From: Gordonia paraffinivorans NBRC 108238
GTDB taxonomy: Bacteria > Actinomycetota > Actinomycetes > Mycobacteriales > Mycobacteriaceae
Length of the DNA: 42,685 nt
Assembly (NCBI RefSeq): GCF_000344155.1
Contig: NZ_BAOQ01000031.1
Location: 1 to 42,685, forward strand
Direction: 5' to 3'
Positions 14,341 through 22,663 of this stretch are shown here, piece after piece. Each line of letters opens with the position of its first letter. Within the stretch, counting starts at the first letter, position 1. Under the pieces are notes generated by a model. It had not been told where the DNA came from, searched no databases, and saw only the letters and a list, made by a program, of their open reading frames with translations. The position numbers were made by a program, and so were the translations under genes.

Positions 14341-15138
14341 ATGAACGAATCGGCATCGTCATGGTTGACCGAAACCGGGTCTCGGTCCTTGATCGAGGTC
14401 CCCAACCACCCCAGCGCGGACCAGCAGATCCCGGTGCGTGAGCGCCCGGTGCTGGTGTGCGGTACCAGCGGGGGAGTGGGCACCTCGGTGCTCTCGGCGC
14501 TCCTCGCCGACTACCGGGCCGCGGATCTGGGAGACCGGTCGTGGTGGGTCGACCTGTCGGGCAACGACACCGACATACCGCGCCGTTTCGGCGTGGATGC
14601 TGTTCCCGAACGCCGCCAGTGGCAGTCCCCTCGGGGAGGCACGCTGTGGGCACCTGACGAGGGCACCGCCCTTGGCACGGTGCTCGAGAATGTGTCGACC
14701 ACCGGGTACGGGGTCCCGGTGGTCGATGCCGGGGCGCGCGCCTTCAGCATGGCCCAAGCCCTGCACCATGAACCGCTGCCAGAGGCTGTGACACCGGTTC
14801 TCGTGGTCAGTCCCCGACCGGACCTGCTCAACCGGTCCAGGGAAGTGTTCGACTGTTGGGACTCGATGGGGCTGCTAGCCGACACGGTGCTGGTCATAGC
14901 GTGCCAGGTGCCCACTTTGAATTACCTCGCCCTGACCGAACTCCTGCAGAACGCGGTTGCAGGTCAGGTCGCCGGCGTGGTGGCGCTGGATTACGACCCG
15001 GTGCTGGGCGAAGGCACGCACCTCGATCTGGATCGGCAGGAGGCGTTGGCACAACGCACCTGGGACGCCGTTTCGGAGCTGGCCGCGCACACCAGTTCCC
15101 GGACGACCGATGGCCGGCGTTCGGTGGTGTCGCAGTGA
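14341..15138 (+). CDS. MinD/ParA-like P-loop protein of the transfer operon (first of a pair)
   Basis: The 265-residue protein opens with 36 variable residues, then PVLVCGTSGGVGTSVLSALLA (41-49 being the P-loop-like GTSGGVGTS). This has the spacing of MinD/TadZ-type deviant Walker A motifs but lacks the lysine that normally precedes the last S/T. WWVDLSGNDTDIPRRFG follows in the switch position, and TPVLVVSPRPDLLNRSREVFDCWDSMG in the ATPase-fold core. Loss of the lysine suggests weak or no ATP hydrolysis. The next gene overlaps its stop by GTGA and has a similar signature. A role in positioning or activating the secretion apparatus is inferred. Confidence 0.65.
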   Translation: MNESASSWLTETGSRSLIEVPNHPSADQQIPVRERPVLVCGTSGGVGTSVLSALLADYRAADLGDRSWWVDLSGNDTDIPRRFGVDAVPERRQWQSPRGGTLWAPDEGTALGTVLENVSTTGYGVPVVDAGARAFSMAQALHHEPLPEAVTPVLVVSPRPDLLNRSREVFDCWDSMGLLADTVLVIACQVPTLNYLALTELLQNAVAGQVAGVVALDYDPVLGEGTHLDLDRQEALAQRTWDAVSELAAHTSSRTTDGRRSVVSQ

Positions 15139-15710
15139 TTGAGGTCCGTACCGAGCCGTTGCCGATCACTGGGGAATTTCCGCCGTTGTTCGCACTCATG
15201 GGTGCACACGGCGGAGCCGGTACCACCACCCTCGCCCGGATGTGGGCGCCAGCGGCCGATGCCGGGCGACGGTGGCCCACCTCGCCGTTGACCACCCGGC
15301 GCGTGCTCATCGTGGCCCGCGAACACATGAGCGGGATCTCCGCGGCCGCCGACGTTCTGCGTGCGGCGCTGGACGAGTCCGCACCGACGGGTGTCACCGT
15401 GTGCGGATTGATCACCGTTGCCGCCCATCCAGGACGCCCGAGCAAGGACGTGGTGCGCTACGCGGGGACGGTGTCGGAGCTCGCGCCGCATTCCTACCGA
15501 ATCCCGTGGGTCAAATCGTTGATCCCGCTGCTGCATCGACAACTGCCGACGTGGCGGCCTGCCGATGGAGTCAAGACCACGCAACGCACCGCAGACGGCG
15601 TGATCGCGACGGTGCCGAGTCCCATTGCGGCAGTGGGACATCAAATCTGTGAGGACTTGGCAGCCGACCGTGCTGTCGAACGCAGCGACCCGTCTGTGAC
15701 GGTCGCCTAA
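15135..15710 (+). CDS. DUF6668-like P-loop protein of the transfer operon (second of a pair)
   Basis: The 191-residue protein starts with GTG 15135 overlapping the preceding stop (GTGA). FALMGAHGGAGTTTLARMW (23-32 is the glycine-rich loop) again resembles a MinD-like loop without the usual lysine. RRVLIVAREHMSGISAAADVLRAAL follows. The C-terminus reads SELAPHSYRIPWVKSLIPLLHR, as in proteins labelled DUF6668 on actinobacterial conjugative elements (from memory). The paired arrangement with the previous gene suggests a heterodimer. No membrane segment is visible. Confidence 0.6.
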   Translation: MIEVRTEPLPITGEFPPLFALMGAHGGAGTTTLARMWAPAADAGRRWPTSPLTTRRVLIVAREHMSGISAAADVLRAALDESAPTGVTVCGLITVAAHPGRPSKDVVRYAGTVSELAPHSYRIPWVKSLIPLLHRQLPTWRPADGVKTTQRTADGVIATVPSPIAAVGHQICEDLAADRAVERSDPSVTVA

Positions 15711-15728
15711 ACACCGAGGGGAAACATC

Positions 15729-16016
15729 ATGACAACCCGTTCTCTCATCACCGAAGCACAGCTGTTGGCTGTCGATTTCCAGGTCAACCCCACTGCACCT
15801 CCCGGCTCGGAGAAGTTCATGACTCTCGTGTCGTGGGTGGGCTGGGGTGCGTGCCTGGCGGCGGTGGCCGCCTTGCTGATCGCGGGCGGCAAGTTCGGCT
15901 TCGACAAGCACCAGGGCACCGCCGACAGCGAGGCGGCCACCAAGGTCGCCAAGACCTGCATCGGCTGCGTCATCATCGCCGTCGCCGGCGGTCTCGTCGG
16001 AGGCCTGACCGGCTAA
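15729..16016 (+). CDS. Small two-TM protein, VirB2/TrbC-like pilin topology
   Basis: The 95-residue protein starts at ATG 15729 behind GAGGGG. The first 30 residues (SLITEAQLLAVDFQVNPTAPPG) are polar. Two hydrophobic helices follow (about 33-51 and 76-93), separated by the charged loop GGKFGFDKHQGTADSEAATK. Two cysteines lie in KTCIGCVI. This size and topology match VirB2/TrbC-type T4SS pilin-like subunits of Gram-positive systems. It stands directly before a second, similar protein and upstream of the VirB6- and VirB4-like genes. Sequence homology to VirB2 was not demonstrable by eye. Confidence 0.6.
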   Translation: MTTRSLITEAQLLAVDFQVNPTAPPGSEKFMTLVSWVGWGACLAAVAALLIAGGKFGFDKHQGTADSEAATKVAKTCIGCVIIAVAGGLVGGLTG

Positions 16017-16031
16017 TGAAAGGAACCACAC

Positions 16032-16289
16032 ATGCACGTGCTGCACTCGCTGGCAGCGGGCAGCGACCTCCCCAAAGAAGTCACCGAGCCACTCAATCTT
16101 CTTCTGGGCTGGATTATGTGGCTGATCTGTCTGGCCGCCGTGGCGCGACTGCTCTGGATCGCCGGCCAGATGGGGCACGTGCAGGATCACCCCGCCTCCG
16201 ACCCACCCGACACTCCTCTGGGAGTGGTCATCGGACTGATCGTGGCCAGCTCGGCGTCAGGCATCGCCGGAGCACTACTTACATTCTGA
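16032..16289 (+). CDS. Second small two-TM protein of the secretion system
   Basis: The 85-residue protein starts at ATG 16032 after GAAAGGAAC. It has a helix at about 23-45 (LNLLLGWIMWLICLAAVARLLWIA) and a second at 65-84 (VVIGLIVASSASGIAGALL), linked by a polar loop, HVQDHPASDPPDTP. The topology is the same as the preceding gene, which suggests duplicated pilin-like subunits. Its last codons overlap the start of the following lipoprotein gene. An alternative frame beginning at ATG 16017 would read through the whole gene, but it lacks protein character and is rejected. Confidence 0.65.
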   Translation: MHVLHSLAAGSDLPKEVTEPLNLLLGWIMWLICLAAVARLLWIAGQMGHVQDHPASDPPDTPLGVVIGLIVASSASGIAGALLTF

Positions 16290-16897
16290 CCACGATCGCT
16301 ACGCTGATCGGCCTGATCGTCCTTAGCGGGTGTGGCGGGGAATCCTCTCCGTCGGCATCGTCGACGACAGCGGCACCGACAGCTCCACCGACCAATGTCG
16401 TGTGGACCTCATTCGCGGGGGTGAAAGTCCCCGCCGCCGATGAAGGTCCGCGCAACAACCGCTACCAGTCAGTCCCCACCGGATACGCCCGCACGGGTGC
16501 CGGTGCGGCGCTGGCCGCGATCTCGGCGACCATCCGCATGTCGGTGGCCGACGACAACACGTGGCCGAGGGTGGTCGGCACTCTGGTCGCTCCGTCGGAA
16601 GCACGAGATCAGTGGTCTGTCAACCGTGTTCAAATCTCCATCACTCAGCCGGTACCGAAAGACAAGGCACCCAGAGTCATCGGGTACACCGTTGAGTCCT
16701 TCACCCCAGATAAGGCGACCATCGGGATCGTCGATCGCCAGTCCGACGACTCACTGACCAAGACCACCACGACGGTGAAGTGGGTGGTCAGCGGTGACTG
16801 GTTGCTGGAGCTTCCCCCAGTGGACAACACCACCAACCGTGTCCAGGCGCTCGATGCTCCGCCGGCCAGCATGATTCACCTTCCCGAATCCAACTAG
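16286..16897 (+). CDS. Transfer-operon lipoprotein with a non-canonical start
   Basis: The protein of about 203 residues has a very clear lipoprotein signal, IATLIGLIVLSGC, followed by a Ser/Thr/Pro linker. A domain follows with PTGYARTGAGAALAAISATIRMSVADD and VKWVVSGDWLLELPP. It resembles the outer domain of the next gene (…FSRTPQGAALATLQILMRI), so the two are probably related. No ATG, GTG or TTG lies in a sensible place. The best candidate is CTG 16286, which overlaps the preceding stop as CTGA, in the pattern of the other coupled junctions; ATT 16283 is next. Upstream in-frame codons read RHRRSTTYI, so a lost start codon is also possible. Confidence 0.6.
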   Translation: MTTIATLIGLIVLSGCGGESSPSASSTTAAPTAPPTNVVWTSFAGVKVPAADEGPRNNRYQSVPTGYARTGAGAALAAISATIRMSVADDNTWPRVVGTLVAPSEARDQWSVNRVQISITQPVPKDKAPRVIGYTVESFTPDKATIGIVDRQSDDSLTKTTTTVKWVVSGDWLLELPPVDNTTNRVQALDAPPASMIHLPESN

Positions 16898-16913
16898 CAG
16901 GGAGAACTGTGCA

Positions 16914-17777
16914 ATGGCGCTACCAGGCTTGACCGAATCCGAGACCCCCACCAGACGCGCCTGGTGGAAGCGTCCTCGCGTGTGGGCGACATCCGTCGTC
17001 GTTATCGTTGTGGTCACCAGCATCGCCGGAGTGGCTCTACTCAGCGACGACGAGGACAACAGCCAACCGAGGGTGGCTGTACCGCCGCCGGTTTCACAGG
17101 AACCGTCAGAACCACTGCCCGACGGTGGGCCGTACACGGGCAGCGACGTCGACGTCATCGGTCGCGGTATGCGGGTGCCGGCCGACCCCAACGGTCACGT
17201 CCTGGAGCAGACCGTCAGGACATCATCGCCTCGGCTGACACAGCCGATCTCCGCGCCTCAGGGACTGGAATGGCAGAAAGTCTACGGGGTGCCGATGCCG
17301 TTCAGCACCAGCGATGGTCCCACCACAATCAGTGCCGAGGGTGTGCCGTCAGGGTTCAGCCGCACGCCTCAGGGTGCAGCTCTGGCCACCTTGCAGATCC
17401 TCATGCGCATCACCTACGGCCCGCGCGAGGTGCGTCAAGCGGTGCTCGATAGCTCGGTCATCGGTTCTGCCGAGTTGAAGAACATCGTCCTCAACGCACC
17501 GAGTGAAGCTCAGTACCAGACGGTTCCGGCGGCGGTGCAAATCCTTGAGGATCGCTACACCGAGGACTCTGCGTCCGTGCGCTGGATGTTCGGCCCGTTC
17601 CCCGCCCCGGAAGAGTTCCCAACCACCAACGGCACTGTGTACCACGGTGGGGCGATTCCGGCGATCTGGGAGAACGGGCGCTGGAAAGTGAAGCTGACCG
17701 AGGCGGTCGTGTCCTCTGAACTCCGCGACTTCGAGGAATACCTCGACGACCCTCGGTGGGCGACGACATGGTTCTGA
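16914..17777 (+). CDS. Single-pass membrane protein of the transfer operon, paralogue of the lipoprotein
   Basis: The 287-residue protein starts at ATG 16914 with AGGGAG upstream. A basic N-terminus (RRAWWKRPRVW) precedes one membrane helix (about 25-44). A Pro-rich linker and an outer domain of 170 residues follow. That domain contains GVPSGFSRTPQGAALATLQILMRITYG, the same pattern as PTGYARTGAGAALAAISATIRMS in the preceding lipoprotein, and ends in WENGRWKVKL. The pair may form a periplasm-like ring or adaptor for the channel, comparable in place to VirB8-type NTF2 domains (inference). It overlaps the next gene by ten bases. Confidence 0.65.
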   Translation: MALPGLTESETPTRRAWWKRPRVWATSVVVIVVVTSIAGVALLSDDEDNSQPRVAVPPPVSQEPSEPLPDGGPYTGSDVDVIGRGMRVPADPNGHVLEQTVRTSSPRLTQPISAPQGLEWQKVYGVPMPFSTSDGPTTISAEGVPSGFSRTPQGAALATLQILMRITYGPREVRQAVLDSSVIGSAELKNIVLNAPSEAQYQTVPAAVQILEDRYTEDSASVRWMFGPFPAPEEFPTTNGTVYHGGAIPAIWENGRWKVKLTEAVVSSELRDFEEYLDDPRWATTWF

Positions 17778-19297
17778 GTTCTGGCACTGCGTGGCCGCGG
17801 CGTCTTCTCATCGCGTTCGTGCTGGCCGCGGTCCTCCTCCTGCGGGTACCCATCGGGTTCCACGACGCCAGCTCTGTCCCGCAGACGATTCCGGCGGCGG
17901 CAGCGGCACCGAGCGTTGTCGACAACGCCAAAGAGTGCGCGAAAAACCCCATAGCGCTGGTGACCAGCATTCTGGGTTGCACCCTCGCGAAGGGGGCATC
18001 TGGAGCTCTCAAGGATGCCGCCGGTGACGGCTTCAAGGCGATCGCTAAGTCGATGGCACAAGGCTGGGTGAGGATGATCCAACTGGCCTTGGCGTGGTTC
18101 GTCAAAATCCCTACCCCCGACTACGCCAACGACTCGGTGATCACCGACGTTCAGCAAGCAACCGTCAAGTTGCAGGTCTACGGACTAGCGCTGTCGATCC
18201 TGATCGGCTCCTACAAGCTGATCCGTGCGCGCCGCCAGGCAGTGATGAACGAAGCGGAAGAATCATTCACAAGCTTGGCCAAGACCGTGTTCGGGGCCTG
18301 GATGTTTGGCGGCGTGCTCACCGTCTGCACCGCAGCCAGCGACTCTCTGTCCGACTGGATGCTCAACCAGGGGACAGAGAACAGCGAACAGCTCATCGCC
18401 AACCTGGCCACGGCCAACCTGCTCGGACTCGGGTCAGGTCTGGTGTTTGTCGTCGCGATCTGCGGAATCCTCGGCGGCCTGCTGCAGGCCGTCCTCCTGA
18501 TCGGCCGCCAGGCAATGCTGGCTGTCATAGTCGCCGTGATCCCGCTGGTGGGATCATTCGGAGGCACGGCAGTAGGCAAAGATGCCTTCACCAAGTTGAT
18601 CAAATGGACTGTTGCGCTTCTGCTCTGGAAGCCGGTGGCCGCGATCGTGTACTGGGTGGCCTTCCGAATGGCCGGGCACGACGTGAAATCTCTCAAAGAC
18701 GCACAGATGGCATTGATGGGCCTGATCTTGCTCGCCCTGAGTGCTTTGGTTCTGCCGATCCTCATGCGACTTGTCTCCGGTGGCGCAGCAATGTCGGGCG
18801 GGTCGGGTTTGCAGGCCGGAATGATGACCGCGGGCGTCGTTGCCGCCGCCGGAACGATGGTCGCGACCGGCGGAGCCTCGGCCGCCGCCGGCGGGGCATC
18901 GACCGCGGCATCTGCGGGCGCGACAAGCGGGGCTGCCGCGGGACCGAGCGCCGGCGGCGGGCTCAGCGGTGGCACCGGCGGCGCACCACCTCCTGGTGGT
19001 GGTGGCGGCGGCGGGCTCAGCGGTGGCACCGGCGGGGGAGGCATGCCTCCTGGGCGCGGTGGCACTGGTGGTGGCACCGGCGGCGGTTCGCCGGCACCGC
19101 CGCCGCCCGGTGGTGGTAACTCCACAGACCAACTCGGTGGGAACAGCGCCGGAAGCGGCAACGGCAGCTCCGGCACCGGAGGCCCCTCAATGGGAGATGC
19201 CGCGATGGCAAGCAATGCCGTCATGTCGGCCTCGGAGATGTTGTTCGACGACGGCTACGAGTCCTCGTCATCGGCACAGGAGGGCAGCTACAGGTGA
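17768..19297 (+). CDS. Polytopic membrane protein, VirB6/TrbL-like channel component
   Basis: The 509-residue protein has a signal-like first helix (LLIAFVLAAVLLLRVPI) and an extracytoplasmic region with two cysteines. At least five hydrophobic segments follow between about 100 and 340, for example LGSGLVFVVAICGILGGLLQ, MLAVIVAVIPLVG and ALMGLILLALSALVLPILM. The last 130 residues are almost only Gly, Ala, Ser and Pro. This layout matches TrbL/VirB6 proteins, the inner channel of T4SS, and the place just before the VirB4-like genes agrees. ATG 17768 was preferred to GTG 17756. The long Gly-rich tail is longer than usual and probably disordered. Confidence 0.75.
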   Translation: MVLSSGTAWPRRLLIAFVLAAVLLLRVPIGFHDASSVPQTIPAAAAAPSVVDNAKECAKNPIALVTSILGCTLAKGASGALKDAAGDGFKAIAKSMAQGWVRMIQLALAWFVKIPTPDYANDSVITDVQQATVKLQVYGLALSILIGSYKLIRARRQAVMNEAEESFTSLAKTVFGAWMFGGVLTVCTAASDSLSDWMLNQGTENSEQLIANLATANLLGLGSGLVFVVAICGILGGLLQAVLLIGRQAMLAVIVAVIPLVGSFGGTAVGKDAFTKLIKWTVALLLWKPVAAIVYWVAFRMAGHDVKSLKDAQMALMGLILLALSALVLPILMRLVSGGAAMSGGSGLQAGMMTAGVVAAAGTMVATGGASAAAGGASTAASAGATSGAAAGPSAGGGLSGGTGGAPPPGGGGGGGLSGGTGGGGMPPGRGGTGGGTGGGSPAPPPPGGGNSTDQLGGNSAGSGNGSSGTGGPSMGDAAMASNAVMSASEMLFDDGYESSSSAQEGSYR

Positions 19298-20784
19298 GCA
19301 CTCCGCGCAGCAACGCCGTCCTCTTGTACGGCCGCTGGGAAAAGCCCCGCTCTACCGGCCTCTTCGGCATGACCTGGGGCGCAACCATTTTTGCTGGCGC
19401 TGTCCTCATCGTAGGCGTGCTCCAGTTCATGATTTTCCGCTCGTTGTTGTCAACCGGCGCAATCCTCGGCCTCGGCATAGCACTGCTGGTGCCGATGCTG
19501 ATGCAGCGCCGAGGCCGTACTGGATGGGAGCTGATGATTGTGCGTCTAGCGTTTTGGCGGGCACAAAGTAAGGGAGAGAACACATTCCGGGGCGGCGTGT
19601 TCGGGGTGGTGCCGGGCCGTTCTCAGATGCCTGGCATCCAGGGCGATACCCGACTCTACGAGTACGAGTTGAGCTCGGGAAAGCGGTTCGGACTGATCCA
19701 CGCCAGGGCCAAGGACCACTACACCGTGGTCCTGTCCAGCCAGCCCCAAGGTCAGGAACTCGTCGAACAGTGGCAGATCAACGAGTGGGTGCAGGGCTGG
19801 GATGACTTCCTCGCAAGCCTAGGCACTACCCACAACGTGGCCGGCGCGACGGTGGTCGTCGAAACCGTGCCTGACAACGGCACCCGTATCGCATCAGAGG
19901 TCCGGGCGATCACCTCTCCAGCCGCTCCCGCCTACGCCCGCGAGGTGATGGCACAGACCGCTCTGCATCGGGCATCAGCGACCGTACGCAGCGAGTTGCG
20001 CATCTCGATCACCTTCCGTCGCCAGCGCGAGGCAGCCAGCCGTGAGGTGGCCGACCAGGGTGCCGCGATTGGTCGCCTACTGTCGACGATCATCTCCAAC
20101 GCTGCTGCGGCAGGCTTGGATGCTGCACCGATGACGGCGGGGGAGCTGTGCGCAGTGGCGACCCGCGCGTACCGTCCCGAGCTCGATCGCGAACTCGAAG
20201 TGCTGCTGAGCCGGGGCGAGCAGAACGAACTGCGGTGGGACCAGACCGGCTGCGCGGGCGCCAAGGCCCAGTGGGACTACTACGTGCACAATGGATTCCG
20301 CTCGATCACCTGGGAAATGGCCGCCGCCCCGGCAGGCACCGTCACCCACGATGCACTTCGCCCACTGCTGGTTCCCCGCTTCGATCTGCCACGCAAACGG
20401 GTAGCGATCATCTACCGAATCCACAACATCGCCGAGGCGGTCAAGCTCGTCGACGGCGACTTCAAGGATGCGTTGTCGGCTGAGCAGGCGAAGACCGGTA
20501 TCGGCTCGGCGGCGGCCTCGATCCGTGTGGACAACACCCGTGCCGCCCGCGAGGAGCAAGCCCGTGGTGCAGGTCTGACCCGCTTCGGTGTCCTGGTCAC
20601 TCTGACCGCACCACACGATGCCGATCTGCCCCAGATGACCGCAGAAATCGAGGGCATGTCCGCAGCCGCCCGTATCGGGGTGCAACGCGTGTACGGCGGA
20701 CAGGACTCGGCCTTCGCCGGGTCGCTCGGGCTGGGGATCTTGCTGCCCGAGTACGCGACGGTCAACAAGCGCCTCACCACCTGA
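19294..20784 (+). CDS. SCO6880-type protein (VirB3 plus VirB4 N-terminal-like half)
   Basis: The 496-residue protein starts with GTG 19294 overlapping the previous stop (GTGA). Two membrane helices lie near the N-terminus (about 22-69), as in VirB3/PrgI. A soluble region without a P-loop follows (SGKRFGLIHARAKDHYTVVLSSQPQG; WQINEWVQGWDDFLASLG; ELRISITFRRQREAASREV). This corresponds to proteins called the SCO6880 family and always precedes an ATPase gene in actinobacterial systems. It looks like the N-terminal half of VirB4 made as a separate protein. Its likely partner is the ATPase encoded directly after. Confidence 0.75.
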   Translation: MSTPRSNAVLLYGRWEKPRSTGLFGMTWGATIFAGAVLIVGVLQFMIFRSLLSTGAILGLGIALLVPMLMQRRGRTGWELMIVRLAFWRAQSKGENTFRGGVFGVVPGRSQMPGIQGDTRLYEYELSSGKRFGLIHARAKDHYTVVLSSQPQGQELVEQWQINEWVQGWDDFLASLGTTHNVAGATVVVETVPDNGTRIASEVRAITSPAAPAYAREVMAQTALHRASATVRSELRISITFRRQREAASREVADQGAAIGRLLSTIISNAAAAGLDAAPMTAGELCAVATRAYRPELDRELEVLLSRGEQNELRWDQTGCAGAKAQWDYYVHNGFRSITWEMAAAPAGTVTHDALRPLLVPRFDLPRKRVAIIYRIHNIAEAVKLVDGDFKDALSAEQAKTGIGSAAASIRVDNTRAAREEQARGAGLTRFGVLVTLTAPHDADLPQMTAEIEGMSAAARIGVQRVYGGQDSAFAGSLGLGILLPEYATVNKRLTT

Positions 20785-20806
20785 AACTGAGAGGACCTAG
20801 CGAGCA

Positions 20807-22663
20807 ATGACGACATTGGGAGTGCCCCCGCGCCACCGCGCCGACTCCGCAGCCATCTCCGTCGAGAAGGCCACAGTGCCCGACACAGTGCGTGTCGGTG
20901 GTGTGCTGGTGCTGACCGCCCAGCGGTACGCGGAACTGAAACTCGCTGCTGCCACCAAGACGGGCCTGGCCGGGCGCACGGCACGTCGACGTTTGGCCAC
21001 CGAGGATCGGCGGCGGGTACGCGCAGTTTCCCGCGTAGTCGAGCAGGGCGGATTCGACGTCGAAGGCCGGGACCCTGGCCATCGCGGCGCGGCTGGAGCA
21101 GGGGGAGGCCGCACCAACATCGTGCTGAAAATGCACGAATGGCGCGCCACCACCGCCCAGGTGGCGGGCGGGTTCTGGCCGTTTTCCATCGGAGCATCGT
21201 CGCCGCTACTCGGCACCCCGCTTGGCTCTCACCTGCGAACCGGGCAGGATTTCGGGTGCGACCCACTCTCGTGGTTTCTGGCCGGACTGATCACGGCACC
21301 GGTCGCGTTCGTGCTGGCCCTCAATGGTTTCGGCAAGAGCTCGCTGGTTCGCCGGTTGGCACTGGGCAACATGGCCCAAGGCCACACCTCCTTGTTCCTT
21401 GGCGACATCAAGCCCGACTACGCCGAGCTGACCCGAGCCAACGGCGGACAGGTCGTGACCGGCGGCTACGGACATCAGAAGATCAACCCGTTGGCCGCCG
21501 GAGCGCTTGGCACCGTCCTGGACCGGCTGAGTGAGGAAGTCGTAGCACTCCAGGCCCTCACCGATCCGAGCGACGAGCAGCGTAAACGGCTGACCACTCT
21601 GTCCGATCTGCGCGTGCAGGTGGCGGCGGATCTGCGTGCACGCCAGGTCGCGACCCTCGCCGGCCTGGTCGAGATCAACCGCGGACGAGCAGTGGAGGAC
21701 TTCGAAGAAACCCTGCTGTCCTCAGCGCTGGACATTCTCTACCGGCCAGAGTCCGACGGCGGCCGCGGATTCACCGGCGCTCACCCGCCGATCCTCGAGG
21801 ACCTCTACGAAGTCATCAAGGAAGGCAACGCCGCCCTCTACGAAGACGCCGCAGTGGAATGGAAAGAGGCCTACGTCGAGGTCACCGCCCCGCTGCGACG
21901 CTCGCTACGAGCCCTGGTGTGCGGTCGACTGGGCGAAGTTCTCAACGGTCAAACCACCCAGCCACTCGACGTGAACGCCCCGGCGGTCTGTGTCGATGTG
22001 TCCCGTGTTCCCCAGGGCGACAAGAAGCTCAAAGCCGCACTGCTGCTGGTGTGTTGGTCCGACGGGTTCGGCGCAGTCGAGGCAGCCCACGTCCTTGCCG
22101 ATGCCGGCATGGGGCCGCGCCGCACCTTCCAGGTCATCATCGACGAGTTGTGGCAGGTGATCGGTTCCGGTGCTGGCATCGTCGATCGCGTCGATGCTCT
22201 GGTCCGCCTGAACCGCTCGGATGCGGTGTCGCTGGTCATGATCACCCACTCGGTGGCCGATCTGTCAGCGTTCGAGTCGCAGGCCGACGCCAACAAGGCG
22301 ATCGGTTTCTTGGAGAAGGCACGGCTGAAGTTCATTGGTCCGGTCGGTCCGGAGGAACTCGACCGGCTCTCAGCGGTGACACAGTTCAATGCCGCAGAGC
22401 GCGCCCTGGTCACGTCGGCGGCTTCGACACCACCACCATCGGAGTCGGTGCTGCAGAAGCTGCGCAACAGCATGCGGGTCGGCGACCGTGCTGCCGAACG
22501 TCCCCGGCCCCACGGGCAGGGGGTGTTCCTACTCAAGTTCGGCGAGGACAACCGACCCGGCATAGCTTTCCGCCTCAACTTCACCCCGCTGGAAGCCAGC
22601 GGAGCGGTGCACGACACGAACTCCCGCTTCAAGGGAGTCACCAGCCGAGCAGGTGCAGCATGA
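20807..22663 (+). CDS. VirB4/TraE-like secretion ATPase
   Basis: The 618-residue protein has Walker A LNGFGKSS (K177) and Walker B VIIDEL (D446, E447). Also present are LVMITHSVADLSAFESQ (sensor-type helix) and FLGDIKPDYAELTRANGG, typical of VirB4/VirD4-like ATPases that energise T4SS assembly. The N-terminal 100 residues are basic and variable. The membrane-binding N-terminal half of a usual VirB4 is missing and seems to be supplied by the preceding gene. ATG 20807 is preceded by AGAGGA. The stop overlaps the next ATG by four bases. Confidence 0.85.
   Translation: MTTLGVPPRHRADSAAISVEKATVPDTVRVGGVLVLTAQRYAELKLAAATKTGLAGRTARRRLATEDRRRVRAVSRVVEQGGFDVEGRDPGHRGAAGAGGGRTNIVLKMHEWRATTAQVAGGFWPFSIGASSPLLGTPLGSHLRTGQDFGCDPLSWFLAGLITAPVAFVLALNGFGKSSLVRRLALGNMAQGHTSLFLGDIKPDYAELTRANGGQVVTGGYGHQKINPLAAGALGTVLDRLSEEVVALQALTDPSDEQRKRLTTLSDLRVQVAADLRARQVATLAGLVEINRGRAVEDFEETLLSSALDILYRPESDGGRGFTGAHPPILEDLYEVIKEGNAALYEDAAVEWKEAYVEVTAPLRRSLRALVCGRLGEVLNGQTTQPLDVNAPAVCVDVSRVPQGDKKLKAALLLVCWSDGFGAVEAAHVLADAGMGPRRTFQVIIDELWQVIGSGAGIVDRVDALVRLNRSDAVSLVMITHSVADLSAFESQADANKAIGFLEKARLKFIGPVGPEELDRLSAVTQFNAAERALVTSAASTPPPSESVLQKLRNSMRVGDRAAERPRPHGQGVFLLKFGEDNRPGIAFRLNFTPLEASGAVHDTNSRFKGVTSRAGAA

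Noticed and set aside
14991..16190. Minus-strand frame of about 400 codons opposite the P-loop protein genes
   Set aside because: His/Arg/Gly-rich composition typical of antisense frames. The plus-strand genes are coupled and show clear motifs.
15833..16897. Long plus-strand frame (also from ATG 16017) reading through the 85-residue two-TM gene into the lipoprotein
   Set aside because: The upstream part is Arg/Gly-rich shadow sequence and would put the lipoprotein signal in mid-protein. Only the part from about 16286 is natural.
18211..19224. Minus-strand Pro-rich frame opposite the VirB6-like gene
   Set aside because: Produced by the Gly-rich repeats of the plus-strand gene; no start site or membrane logic.
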